Part shown: positions 54,525 through 62,966 of the stretch, piece after piece
How positions within the stretch are numbered: the stretch's first letter is position 1
Layout: the number at the start of each line of letters is the position of its first letter
Assembly: GCF_007743815.1 (NCBI RefSeq)
Contig: NZ_CP036265.1
Span: 4,967,823-5,031,822, forward strand
DNA: 64,000 bases
From: Alienimonas californiensis
GTDB taxonomy: Bacteria; Planctomycetota; Planctomycetia; Planctomycetales; Planctomycetaceae
Reading direction: 5' to 3'
Position numbers and translations under genes: made by a program
The notes under the pieces: model-generated
What the model saw: only the letters and a program-made list of their open reading frames with translations
Database searches by the model: none
What the model was told of the DNA's origin: nothing

Positions 54525-55433
54525 ATGTCGCTCCCGTTTCGTCCGCCGCCCGATTCGTTAACGCCCCCCGCGTCGCGGGGGGGGCGAGGCGGGTTCACGC
54601 TGATCGAACTGCTGGTGGTGATCGCCGTGATCGCCCTGCTGGTCGCGTTGCTGTTGCCTGCAGTGCAGCAGGCCCGGGAGGCGGCCCGCCGGACGGCCTG
54701 CTTCAACAACCTCAAGCAGATCGCGCTGGGTCTGCACAACTACGAGTCGCTGCACCGCAGCTTCCCGATCGGCTGCGACGGGTGCTCGATCAAGACCTTC
54801 CCGCCGCCGCCCGGCTTCCGGCTGAAACGGATCGCCTGGACCGTACCGCTGTTGCCGTTCCTGGACGCCGGTCCGGTCGCCGACGGGTTCGACACCAGGC
54901 TGTCGCATGACGACGCCGCCAACGTCGTCGCGGCGGGCACGCGGCTGCCCACGTTCCTCTGCCCCTCCTCCGATCAGACCGACCGCCCCGGCCCCACCAC
55001 CGGCGACCGGGACGGCGACGGGCAGCACGACCCCGGCGACGGCCTCGCCTGGACGGACTACGGCGGGCTGTACGGCGTGAGTTTCAACACCCCCCGCATC
55101 CTGCCGGAGCACGAGGGGGTAATGCTGTACGACCGCGTCGTCACCGTCGCCGGCGTGCGGGACGGGCTGTCGAACACCGCGGTGATCGGCGAGTGCACCG
55201 GCCGCGGCCTCGCCTTCGACGGGCAGTGGGCGAACGGCCACAACCTGTTCGACCACCGCTTCGATCAGCCGGTGAACTTCACGCGGAACAACGAGCTGTT
55301 CTCCGACCACCCGGACGGCGTGAACCTCGCTCGCGGCGACGGCGGCGCAGTGTTTCTCAGCGAATCGACGGACCAGCAGGTCCTGAACGCCTTCCTCACC
55401 CGGGCCGGCGGCGAAGTCGTCGCCGGACCGTGA
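54525..55433 (+). CDS. DUF1559 domain protein (second)
   Basis: 302 residues. The pilin-like helix [34 protein letters not shown] is at about 23-56, then [37 protein letters not shown], a short calcium-binding-like [13 protein letters not shown] at about 162-174, [13 protein letters not shown], and the H-x9-DG motif [12 protein letters not shown] near the C-terminus. It is shorter than its divergent neighbour (364). The ATG at 54525 is used. A PEP-CTERM protein follows after 47 bases, suggesting an envelope operon. Confidence 0.93.
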   Translation: MSLPFRPPPDSLTPPASRGGRGGFTLIELLVVIAVIALLVALLLPAVQQAREAARRTACFNNLKQIALGLHNYESLHRSFPIGCDGCSIKTFPPPPGFRLKRIAWTVPLLPFLDAGPVADGFDTRLSHDDAANVVAAGTRLPTFLCPSSDQTDRPGPTTGDRDGDGQHDPGDGLAWTDYGGLYGVSFNTPRILPEHEGVMLYDRVVTVAGVRDGLSNTAVIGECTGRGLAFDGQWANGHNLFDHRFDQPVNFTRNNELFSDHPDGVNLARGDGGAVFLSESTDQQVLNAFLTRAGGEVVAGP

Positions 55434-55480
55434 GCGGCCCTCCACCGCCCCCCCCCCCTCCCTCCCCCTCTCGAAAACGC

Positions 55481-56236
55481 ATGTCGAGCCCTCTGAAGAA
55501 CCGACTTTCCCCCGCGCTCGCAGGCCTCTGGCCCTTGGTCGCGGCGTCCGTGACCCTCCTGGTTCCCCATCCCGCAGTCGCGGACCTGGTGACGTCGCTC
55601 GACGGGGTGCAGATCGATCGCTGGATCGGTTCGGGCGAGAACAGCGCGGGGTTCGTCCTCGATTGGAACGACGGCGCCGAGGCGGAGGTTTGGGGCTACC
55701 GCTGGTCGGGAACCGTCACCGGCGAGGAGATGTTCCGTGACATCGTCACCACGGACGACTCGTTGTTCGCGAAGTGGGACGCCCCGGGCAGCTTCGGCCG
55801 CCCGGTGTACGGCATCGGATACGACCGCGACCCGCAGAACTTTGCGCTCGACGACGGCACGACGTTCCCAGCGAACGGGCTGCTCGAAACCTCGCCCCCG
55901 GACGCGGACGGCATTGCCGCGAATGCGATCGCCGCGGAGGACAGCTACTTCGAGGGGTGGTTTACCAACGGGTACTGGTCCTATTGGAACGCTCAAAATC
56001 CGTTCGGCGCCCCCGGGGCGGACGGCTGGACCAGCAACTTCGGGGCGAACACGCGCGTTATGGTCGACGGCGACTGGGACGGCTGGTCCGCCGCCGTCGG
56101 CTTCTCCGCAACCGCCCCGGACGTTCCCGCCGCCGTGCCCGAACCCGGCACGTGGCTCCTCGTGCTGCTGGCGGCCGGGGGCGGCGGACTCGCGACCCGT
56201 CGTCGCGGTCTGGGACGGGCGGCCACCGATGTTTAA
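55481..56236 (+). CDS. PEP-CTERM sorting domain protein
   Basis: 251 residues. Signal peptide at about 1-34 (ALAGLWPLVAASVTLLVPHPAVA), a beta-rich body with conserved aromatic residues (GFVLDWNDGAEAEVWGYRW, YFEGWFTNGYWSYWNA), and a C-terminal VPEPGTWLLVLLAAGGGG followed by an Arg cluster, the PEP-CTERM sorting signal processed by exosortase. No exosortase is in the window. The body recalls putative surface-attached structural proteins but I cannot name a family. Its stop overlaps the next gene's start by 8 bases. Confidence 0.88.
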   Translation: MSSPLKNRLSPALAGLWPLVAASVTLLVPHPAVADLVTSLDGVQIDRWIGSGENSAGFVLDWNDGAEAEVWGYRWSGTVTGEEMFRDIVTTDDSLFAKWDAPGSFGRPVYGIGYDRDPQNFALDDGTTFPANGLLETSPPDADGIAANAIAAEDSYFEGWFTNGYWSYWNAQNPFGAPGADGWTSNFGANTRVMVDGDWDGWSAAVGFSATAPDVPAAVPEPGTWLLVLLAAGGGGLATRRRGLGRAATDV

Positions 56237-56867
56237 GCTGATCCCCATGCTCCGCACCGACGCTCCCCTCACCGCTCCGACGCGCCTCCTGATCTTCGGG
56301 GCGCTGATTGTCCTGACCTTCGGCCTGGCCCTGCTGCCGTTCGTGCTGGCGGGTCAGGGTATTGACCTGTCGAGCTACCCCTGGGGCTTCTCGCCGATCC
56401 TGCCGCTGGGGCTGTACGCCGCCGCCACCCTGCGGAGCCGAACCTGGGCCGTGACGCTGCCCGTGGCCGTCTGGGCGACGGCCTGCGGCGCCCTCTGGCT
56501 GTACACCGGAAACCGGGCGATCGCCTTCCCGGAGGTGATCCTCTGGGTCTTCGCCGGGCTGGCGCTGGCGGCCTGTTGCGGGTTGCCCCTGTCGCAGAAC
56601 CGTCGCTGGTGGAGTGTCGGCATCATGGGATTGGGGGCGGGCGTGACCTTCTTCCTCGTCACGAACTTCGGCGCATGGCTGGGCGGCGAGTACGCACGCT
56701 CCTGGAGCGGCCTGTGGAAGTGCTACTGGCTCGCCCTGCCCTTCTTCCGCGGCACGCTACTGAGCCTCGTCGTGTTCCTGCCGGCCCTGTTCGCCCCCGC
56801 GACCCTGCGGCTCTCCTCTCCCGCCCCGCGCTCCGTCGCGGCCTCCGCCCCCCGTTCCGCCGCCTGA
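56229..56867 (+). CDS. DUF6580-like integral membrane protein
   Basis: 212 residues. Five to six membrane segments are seen (for example RLLIFGALIVLTFGLALLPFVLA; LPVAVWATACGALWLY; VILWVFAGLALAACCGL; MGLGAGVTFFLVTNFGAWL; WLALPFFRGTLLSLVVFLPALF). The block TNFGAWLGGEYARSWSGLWKCYWLALPFFRGT closely fits the signature I associate with DUF6580, thought to be related to ECF-type transporter S components. Substrate is unknown; no ATPase partner is nearby. It overlaps the PEP-CTERM gene by 8 bases and the NHL gene by one base (TGATG). Confidence 0.8.
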   Translation: MFKLIPMLRTDAPLTAPTRLLIFGALIVLTFGLALLPFVLAGQGIDLSSYPWGFSPILPLGLYAAATLRSRTWAVTLPVAVWATACGALWLYTGNRAIAFPEVILWVFAGLALAACCGLPLSQNRRWWSVGIMGLGAGVTFFLVTNFGAWLGGEYARSWSGLWKCYWLALPFFRGTLLSLVVFLPALFAPATLRLSSPAPRSVAASAPRSAA

Positions 56868-57985
56868 TGAATTTCGCCCTCTGCGCCGCCCTCCTGTTTC
56901 CCGCGGCCGGCGCCGCGGAGGACGCCCCGCCGGCGCGGCAGGCGGTCGTGGTCGCCGGCACGGGCGAGGCGGCCTCCCACGGCGACGGCGGCCTCGCGAC
57001 CGAGGCGGCCGTCAGCAACCCCTTTGGCGTCGCCGTCGCCCCGGACGGCGGCATCCTGATCTGCGAAGTCGACGGCCACCGCGTCCGTCGCGTGGATCCC
57101 GTCACCGGGATCATCACCACCGTCGTCGGCGCCGGCGAGGCCGGCAACGACGGCGACGGCGGCCCCGCGACGCAGGCCCGGCTCATGGAGCCCTATGAAA
57201 TCACCTTCGACGCCCAGGGCCGCTGGCTGATCGTCGACATGCTGGCCCACGTCGTCCGCCGCGTCGATCCGTCCACGGGACTGATCGAAACCGTCGCCGG
57301 CAGCGGCGAGGCGGGCTTCTCCGGCGACGGCGGCTCGGCGACCAAGGCGAAGCTGAACCGTCCGCACTCCGTCGTGGTGGCGACGGACGGCACGATTCTG
57401 ATCTGCGACATCGGCAATCACCGCGTCCGGTCGATCGACTCGAAGAGCGGCGTGATCCGCACCCTCGCCGGCGACGGCACGAAGGGGAAGACGCCGCCGG
57501 ACGCCCCCTTCGCCCCGACGACCGCCCTCGCGGGCCCGCGGGCGATGTTCATCGCCCCCGCCGCGGACGGCGGCCCGGGCGACTGGCTGCTCGCCCTGCG
57601 GGAAGGCAACGCCCTGTTCCGGATCCCGGCCCCGGAGGAGGATTCGTCCGCCCGCCTGCTCCGCCGCATCGCGGGCTCCGGACGCTCCGGCCACACCGGC
57701 GACGGCAACCCGGCGCTCCGGGCGACGCTGGCCGGTCCGAAAGGGGTGACCGTTTTGCCCAACGGCGACGTCGTGCTGGCCGACACGGAGAACCACGCGA
57801 TCCGGGTGATCGACGCCGCGGACGGCACGATTCGCACGATCCTCGGCCGCGACGCGGCAGGCAAGGTGCAGGGCGGCTTCACGCTGGCCCGCCCGCACGG
57901 CGTCGGGGCGATGGCGGACGGTTCGATCCTCGTGGGCGACAGCGAGAACCACCGGGTCCTCCGCCTCCCGCCGCCGGCCGAATAG
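56867..57985 (+). CDS. secreted NHL-repeat beta-propeller protein
   Basis: 372 residues. Signal peptide about 1-17 (FALCAALLFPAAGA), then about six NHL repeats. Recurring units are GDGGLATEAAVSNPFGVAVAPDG, DGGILICEVDGHRVRRVDP, GNDGDGGPATQARLMEPYEI, GFSGDGGSATKAKLNRPHSVVV, NHRVRSID, TGDGNPALRATLAGPKGVTVLP and NHAIRVIDAADGTIRT, with the G-D-G-G turn characteristic of exported NHL proteins. Such propellers bind proteins or other ligands; no enzymatic residue stands out. It is translated in coupling with the DUF6580 gene (TGATG). Confidence 0.9.
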   Translation: MNFALCAALLFPAAGAAEDAPPARQAVVVAGTGEAASHGDGGLATEAAVSNPFGVAVAPDGGILICEVDGHRVRRVDPVTGIITTVVGAGEAGNDGDGGPATQARLMEPYEITFDAQGRWLIVDMLAHVVRRVDPSTGLIETVAGSGEAGFSGDGGSATKAKLNRPHSVVVATDGTILICDIGNHRVRSIDSKSGVIRTLAGDGTKGKTPPDAPFAPTTALAGPRAMFIAPAADGGPGDWLLALREGNALFRIPAPEEDSSARLLRRIAGSGRSGHTGDGNPALRATLAGPKGVTVLPNGDVVLADTENHAIRVIDAADGTIRTILGRDAAGKVQGGFTLARPHGVGAMADGSILVGDSENHRVLRLPPPAE

Positions 57986-58134
57986 GTCGGCGCCGGGAGA
58001 GGCTCCGGCGAAAATCGAGCGTCCGGAGGGCGAACATCATTGCCGCGGCGGTGTCGGGTTCGTATCGTCCCGCTCCCTCACGCGGCCCGCCTCGGGTCGC
58101 GTCCGCGGTTTCGACCGCAACAGGACGTTCACCA

Positions 58135-58220
<86 letters not shown>

Positions 58221-58372
58221 CTATCGCAGGCCGCACCCGGAGGCGCCGGGCGGCCGTCGGCGACAGCAGGGACTGATTGCCAAAGGTTTGCGGCAGTCGG
58301 CGCCGATCCCCTCGAGACTCTCCGTAGCACAGGGCGCCGCGCGTGGCGTGCCGGGCGGCGCCGGGGAACTTG

Positions 58373-59551
58373 CTAGAAGCCGATGCCGCCGCCGGTGGCC
58401 GGGGCGGCGGGGCGGGTCGTCCCCGAACGGTTCGGGACGGAGCCGCCGGGGGCGGTGTCCAGCAGCGGGTTGGCGGCCGCGGCGAGCACCGTGCCGTCCG
58501 GCAGGTCGCGGGAGGTCGAGAGGATCACCTCGTCGCCCTCCGCGAACGGGCCGCTGAGGAAGGCCCGGTCCTCCCCGACGCGGCCCAGCAGCCGCACCGG
58601 CAGGTCTCGCACCACGTTCTCCCGCACGACCTGCACCAGCCGTCCGCCGTCCGCGGCGGGGATCAGCGCCTCGGTGGGCACCTCCGCCACGGGATCGCGG
58701 GGCAGGATGGGCACGTAGACCGTCTGACCGTCGCGGAAGCGATCCCCGGGCAGCGTCACGCGGGCCAGCGCCGGGGAGGCGACGAGGTCCCGCACCGGTT
58801 CGAACCGTTCTCCCAGCGGCAGCAGGGCCGTAATGGTCGCCTCCACGTCGGTTCCCTCCACGGAGATTTTCGTCGTGCTGCCGACTTCTGGCGGGGCCGG
58901 CGGGGGCGAGCCGGGGGCGGCGTCCGGGGCGGGCTCGGCCGGGGACCGATCAATCGGCACGACGGCGACCAACTCCGACGTCTCCGCGAGGGTCACCAGC
59001 GGATCGCCCGGCCGCACCGGCTGACCCGCGACCACGTGCACCTCATAAACCGTGCCGGCGAACGGCGCCCGCGCGCTGCGACGGGAGGCCCGCAACTTCG
59101 CCAGATCGAGCGCCGCCTGGGCGGCCCGCACGGCCGCCTCTTTCGCGGGGCCGGCGCCGGCCTGGGCGACTTCCAGCAGGGCTTTGGCCTGCTCCACTTC
59201 CAACGCCTGCTCTTCCGAGTCGAGCGTTACCAGTTCCGCCCCGGCGTTGGCCGCTTTGCCGGGCTCGGCGATGACCGCGGCGACCGTCCCGAGGCCGGGG
59301 GCGACCAGCGTCACCTTCTTCGCCGGCTCCAGGTGCAGGCCGAACTGGTACGGCCGCGGATCGCGCGGGGCGACCGCCCGGCGGCGGATCACGACTTCCC
59401 CGCCCGCGGCCGGCTCGCGGCCGGCGGCGTTCGCCCCCCCGGCCGGCGACCGCCCCCCCTGCCCCGCAGCCGAGCTCGGCAGGACGCACAGTCCGGCGGC
59501 GAGCCCGCCGCAGAGGATCAACCGGCGGACGGGGTGTGAAGTCGGGACCAT
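58373..59551 (-). CDS. HlyD/RND-type periplasmic adaptor protein
   Basis: 392 residues. Signal peptide about 10-30 (LILCGGLAAGLCVLPSSAAG). Then the membrane-fusion-protein layout: lipoyl half-motif (VAPGLGTVAAVIAEPGKAANAGAELVTLDS, about 82-111), coiled coil (EEQALEVEQAKALLEVAQAGAG... ALDLAKLRASR), second lipoyl half (APFAGTVYEVHVVAGQPVRPGDPLVTLAE), beta-barrel and C-terminal region with VYVPILPRDPVAEVPTEALI. Such adaptors connect inner-membrane pumps to outer-membrane channels. No pump or channel gene is adjacent in this window. ATG 59551 is chosen; an upstream in-frame start exists at 59626. Confidence 0.9.
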   Translation of the reverse strand: MVPTSHPVRRLILCGGLAAGLCVLPSSAAGQGGRSPAGGANAAGREPAAGGEVVIRRRAVAPRDPRPYQFGLHLEPAKKVTLVAPGLGTVAAVIAEPGKAANAGAELVTLDSEEQALEVEQAKALLEVAQAGAGPAKEAAVRAAQAALDLAKLRASRRSARAPFAGTVYEVHVVAGQPVRPGDPLVTLAETSELVAVVPIDRSPAEPAPDAAPGSPPPAPPEVGSTTKISVEGTDVEATITALLPLGERFEPVRDLVASPALARVTLPGDRFRDGQTVYVPILPRDPVAEVPTEALIPAADGGRLVQVVRENVVRDLPVRLLGRVGEDRAFLSGPFAEGDEVILSTSRDLPDGTVLAAAANPLLDTAPGGSVPNRSGTTRPAAPATGGGIGF

Positions 59552-59677
59552 GGCGGGAGCTTTCGACAATCGGTCAGCAGGCGGAGCGAGCCGCGCCACG
59601 CTAAGTCCGCCGATCGAGCGGTGCAATCGGAGCGGTCGCCGGGTCGGAATCCTGCTCCCACCGCCTCCGGCCGCCCC

Positions 59678-60793
59678 CTACCGCTTCCGGCCGCGGACGA
59701 CGTGGTAGCGACGAACCTCCTCGGAGGAGACGTCCGCGAAGCGTTCCCCCATCGATTCCAGAAACCAACTGGGCTGCTTTGTGACCATCAACACGACGCC
59801 GCCGGGCTTCAGCGCCGCGTCGGCGGCGGCGAGGAACAGGCCGGCGATGCGCTGGTGACTAAAGTAGGGCGGATTGCCGACGGCGAGGTCGAAGGTCCCC
59901 CGCAGCTCCGCCGGCGGGAGGGCGTCCGCGGTGAGGGAGGCGGTCACGCGGTCCGACAGGTCGTTCAGCGCCGCCCCGCGCAGGGTGCACTCCACCGCCC
60001 GAGGGTTGCTGTCGACGCCGTGCACCGTGATGCCCTCCCCGCGGGCCGCGGCGGCCAGAGAGACCACCCCGGAGCCGCAGCCCAGGTCCAGCACGCGGTC
60101 GCCGTCTGCCGGGGCCATCGCCTCGATCAGCGAGCGCCCGCCCGGGTCGATCCGCCGGTGACTGAACACGCCCGGCCGACTGACGGCTTTCAGCAGCGTA
60201 CCGCGATCGCGGAAGGCGAACTCGCAGTCGTATTCCTTCTGCTTGCGCAGCGGGGCGTCCTTCGTGCCGCCGTAGACCACGCCCCGCGGCTTGCCGCCGG
60301 TGGGGTTTTCGTCCGTGACGACCGTGACCTTCGGGAACAACTCCCGCATGCGGTCGTGGGTCCAGCTGTCCGAGACGTTGTCCACCGAGATCAGCAGACG
60401 CCCGCCGATCCGCAGCCGGTTGTGGGCCTCGCGGAGCAGTTCCCGCGTCAGTTCGCTCTCCCCGCCGGCCGTGGTGGGCAGGGCGGCGAGGTCGAAGCCT
60501 TCGCCGGCGGAGTCAACGACTCCCGTTGACTCTCCATTCCGTGAGTCCGCGGGAGACAGCGGGAAGTCGGGGATACAGACGGTCTCCAGCCGGCCGCCGT
60601 AGGAACCTTGGACCGCGACGGTTTCCTGCGCGTGGTACGCGTCGAGCGTGTGACAGACGACGCGGCTGTCGGGCCAGCGGGCCGCGATCAGCCCGGCGAG
60701 CTGGCCGCGGGCGCGGGTCGTACAGAGGGCCGTGCCGACGGGTTCGTCGGGCAGGTTCTCAATGAGCAGTTGTTCGGAGTCGGGCGCCCGCAC
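59678..60793 (-). CDS. RsmC/RlmG-like rRNA guanine-N2 methyltransferase
   Basis: 371 residues. Two halves: an N-terminal MTS-like domain lacking full motifs (about 1-195), and a C-terminal SAM methyltransferase with VLDLGCGSGVVSLAAA (about 248-263) and VGNPPYFSHQRIAG, whose NPPY is the N2-guanine methylation motif. The two-half layout and length match RsmC/RlmG, which methylate guanines in 16S or 23S rRNA; which nucleotide is not determined. It starts at GTG 60793, 22 bases after the upstream RlmI-like gene, so both are likely co-transcribed. Confidence 0.88.
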   Translation of the reverse strand: MRAPDSEQLLIENLPDEPVGTALCTTRARGQLAGLIAARWPDSRVVCHTLDAYHAQETVAVQGSYGGRLETVCIPDFPLSPADSRNGESTGVVDSAGEGFDLAALPTTAGGESELTRELLREAHNRLRIGGRLLISVDNVSDSWTHDRMRELFPKVTVVTDENPTGGKPRGVVYGGTKDAPLRKQKEYDCEFAFRDRGTLLKAVSRPGVFSHRRIDPGGRSLIEAMAPADGDRVLDLGCGSGVVSLAAAARGEGITVHGVDSNPRAVECTLRGAALNDLSDRVTASLTADALPPAELRGTFDLAVGNPPYFSHQRIAGLFLAAADAALKPGGVVLMVTKQPSWFLESMGERFADVSSEEVRRYHVVRGRKR

Positions 60794-60815
60794 AGTCTCT
60801 TTCGCGAGTTTGCAG

Positions 60816-62183
60816 TTAGTCTGCGACGCAGAGCAGGCACTTCAGGTACTCGCTCTCCGGGATCTGCGGGGCCGTCGGGTGATCCGGGGCGGCGCCGCGG
60901 TTTTCCAGGATCCGCAGCGGCCGGCCCACCCGGGCGGCGACGCCGGCGAGCATCTGGCCGAACTTCTCCCGGGAGATCAGCCCCGAGCAACAGCAAGTCA
61001 CCAGGACGCCGCCGGGGTTCAGCAGTTCCAGACAACTGGAGTTGAGCTGGTGGTAGCCGCGGAGAGCGTTTTCGACGCTCTTGCGGGTGCGGGTCATCTT
61101 CGGCGGGTCGCAGACGATCGCGTCGAAGCGTTCGCCGGAGGCCTTCAGCTCGTCCAACACCTGGAACGCCTTGCCGGCGGTCCAGGTGCAGGCGTCCGCG
61201 GAACCGTGGCGCGCGGCGTTCATCACGGCTAGGGCGAGGGCGGATTCGCTGGAGTCCACCCCCCGCACCGAGGCCGCGCCGCCGCGGGCCAACGCCGTCA
61301 GCCCGAAGCCGCCGGTGTAGCAGAACAGGTCGAGCACCTTCGCCCCGGGCGTGGCCGCGGCGATGAGATCGGCGGCGGCCCGACGGTTGTCGCGCTGGTC
61401 GAGGAACAGTCCGGTCTTCTGCCCGACGGCCAGGTCGACGCCCCACTGCAGGCCGTTCTCCTCCACGGCGAACCCCTCCGGCGGGGCCTCGCCGCGGACG
61501 ACGCCGTCGTTCAGATGGATGGCCTCGGCCTCGCCCATGCCCTTCTCCGTGCGGATCAGGATGCCCTTCGGCGAGAATTGCGCTTCGAGCAGGTCGAGAA
61601 CCGTCTCCGCGTGGGCCGCCAGCGGGCCGGCGGTGAACTGCACGGCGAGATACTCGCCGTAGCGGTCGACGGTCAGCCCGGAGAGGCCGTCCGCCTCGCT
61701 GAACAGTTCGCGACGGGCGTCCGTCGCGGAGGGGGCGCCGAACAGGCGGGTCCGCAGGTGCGCCGCGGAGGCGATCCGCTCGGCGAACAGTCCGCGATCA
61801 AGCGGACGGTCTGGGTCCCAGGAGTAGAGCCGCAGCTTGAGATTGGCGTCCGTGTGCAGCAGACCGCGGGCGACCCACTCGCCGGAGTCGGTGATGAGGT
61901 CCGCCACGCTGCCGGTCGTGAAATCGCCGGAGGCCTCGATGCGCTGCACCGCCCCGTCGAACACCCACGGGTGCCGAAAGTGGAACGGTTGCGCGCGACG
62001 GGGCTTGAGCGCCACGCGGGCGACCGGCTCGCCGAGCGTCGCCGGCCCGCCGGAGCCCGGCGCAATGCGGGGCGCGGGGGCGGCGGCCTGGGGCGGCGGC
62101 GGGGGGACCGGCTCCTCGCCGATCACCACCGTCCGCCGGCCGCGCGGGCCGTTGGACGAAGAAGAAGCTCCGGGATGGGTCAC
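60816..62183 (-). CDS. RlmI-like 23S rRNA cytosine-C5 methyltransferase
   Basis: 455 residues. After a Pro-rich N-terminus comes a PUA-like domain (VALKPRRAQPFHFRHPWVFDGAV, about 57-80), a central EEHEH-like part (GLSGLTVDRYGEYLAV), and the SAM fold: KVLDLFCYTGGFGLTAL, VRGVDSSESALALA, DAIVCDPPKMTRTRKSV, and LVTCCCSGLIS with the C-terminal catalytic Cys region. This matches RlmI, which makes m5C1962 in 23S rRNA. It starts at GTG 62183, overlapping the response-regulator stop as GTGA. Confidence 0.92.
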   Translation of the reverse strand: MTHPGASSSSNGPRGRRTVVIGEEPVPPPPPQAAAPAPRIAPGSGGPATLGEPVARVALKPRRAQPFHFRHPWVFDGAVQRIEASGDFTTGSVADLITDSGEWVARGLLHTDANLKLRLYSWDPDRPLDRGLFAERIASAAHLRTRLFGAPSATDARRELFSEADGLSGLTVDRYGEYLAVQFTAGPLAAHAETVLDLLEAQFSPKGILIRTEKGMGEAEAIHLNDGVVRGEAPPEGFAVEENGLQWGVDLAVGQKTGLFLDQRDNRRAAADLIAAATPGAKVLDLFCYTGGFGLTALARGGAASVRGVDSSESALALAVMNAARHGSADACTWTAGKAFQVLDELKASGERFDAIVCDPPKMTRTRKSVENALRGYHQLNSSCLELLNPGGVLVTCCCSGLISREKFGQMLAGVAARVGRPLRILENRGAAPDHPTAPQIPESEYLKCLLCVAD

Positions 62184-62737
62184 GCCTCGACCCCGGTCGG
62201 CTTTTCGCGGTCGTCGACCTCGGAGAGGTACGCCAGCAGGCGGTCGCGCTCGTTCGTGAGGTGGCGGACCCGCAACAGGCTCCGCACGCGGGTTTTCAGT
62301 TCCACGCCGTTGATCGGTTTTGAGAGGAAGTCGTCGCAGCCGGCGTCCACGGCCTTTTCAATATCGCCCGTCTCGTGCAGCGCCGTGACCATCAGCACGG
62401 GCGTGGCGGCGAGGGCGGGATCGGCCTTCATCCGCTGGCAGACCTCATAGCCGCTGAGCTTGGGCATCATGATGTCCAGCAGCACGAGGTCGAACGGTTT
62501 GCCGTCCGCGGCCGCGGCGGCCGCGACTTCCAGCGTCTCCGCCCCGTCGTGGGCGAACGCCACCTCGTGCCCCTGATCGGACAGCACGGCGTCCAGCAGT
62601 TCGCAGTTGGGGATGTTGTCGTCGGCGATCAGCAGCTTGGACGGCCCGGGCTCCGCGGCGCCGAGCAGTGAGTTCCTCGACGACGAGGCTCCGGGCGGCA
62701 CGGCTCCGGGCGGGAGGGCGGCGGGGGGATCGGCCAC
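62180..62737 (-). CDS. single-domain response regulator
   Basis: 185 residues. A receiver domain occupies about 40-165: LLIADDNIPNCELL (acidic pocket DD), LVLLDIMMPKLSG with the phospho-acceptor Asp, VTALHET with the Thr/Ser switch, and FLSKPING with the conserved Lys. A ~35-residue Pro/Ala-rich N-terminus precedes it and there is no output domain. The start is taken as GTG 62737; the open frame extends to 63085 but that part is antisense to the kinase gene. Its stop overlaps the RlmI-like start, linking signalling with rRNA methylation genes. The partner histidine kinase is not in the window. Confidence 0.82.
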   Translation of the reverse strand: MADPPAALPPGAVPPGASSSRNSLLGAAEPGPSKLLIADDNIPNCELLDAVLSDQGHEVAFAHDGAETLEVAAAAAADGKPFDLVLLDIMMPKLSGYEVCQRMKADPALAATPVLMVTALHETGDIEKAVDAGCDDFLSKPINGVELKTRVRSLLRVRHLTNERDRLLAYLSEVDDREKPTGVEA

Positions 62738-62966
62738 GGGAGCGGGACGGAACGGGAAGCGGGAAAACGAGCCGAACGGCGCAGTGACGACGAGTTCGGT
62801 CGGGCAGTGTACCGCCGGCGGTGCGGGTCGTCGCGGCGGCGCCGGGGGAAAGCCGGCGCCGCGACCCGGTTCCGCTTTCGGGCGATCGATTCGGGCGGCA
62901 TCATGCAGCGGGTCGCTCGACCGTCTCCCCCGCCAAGTCCGCTCTGTTCGCCCCCGCCGCGTCCCC

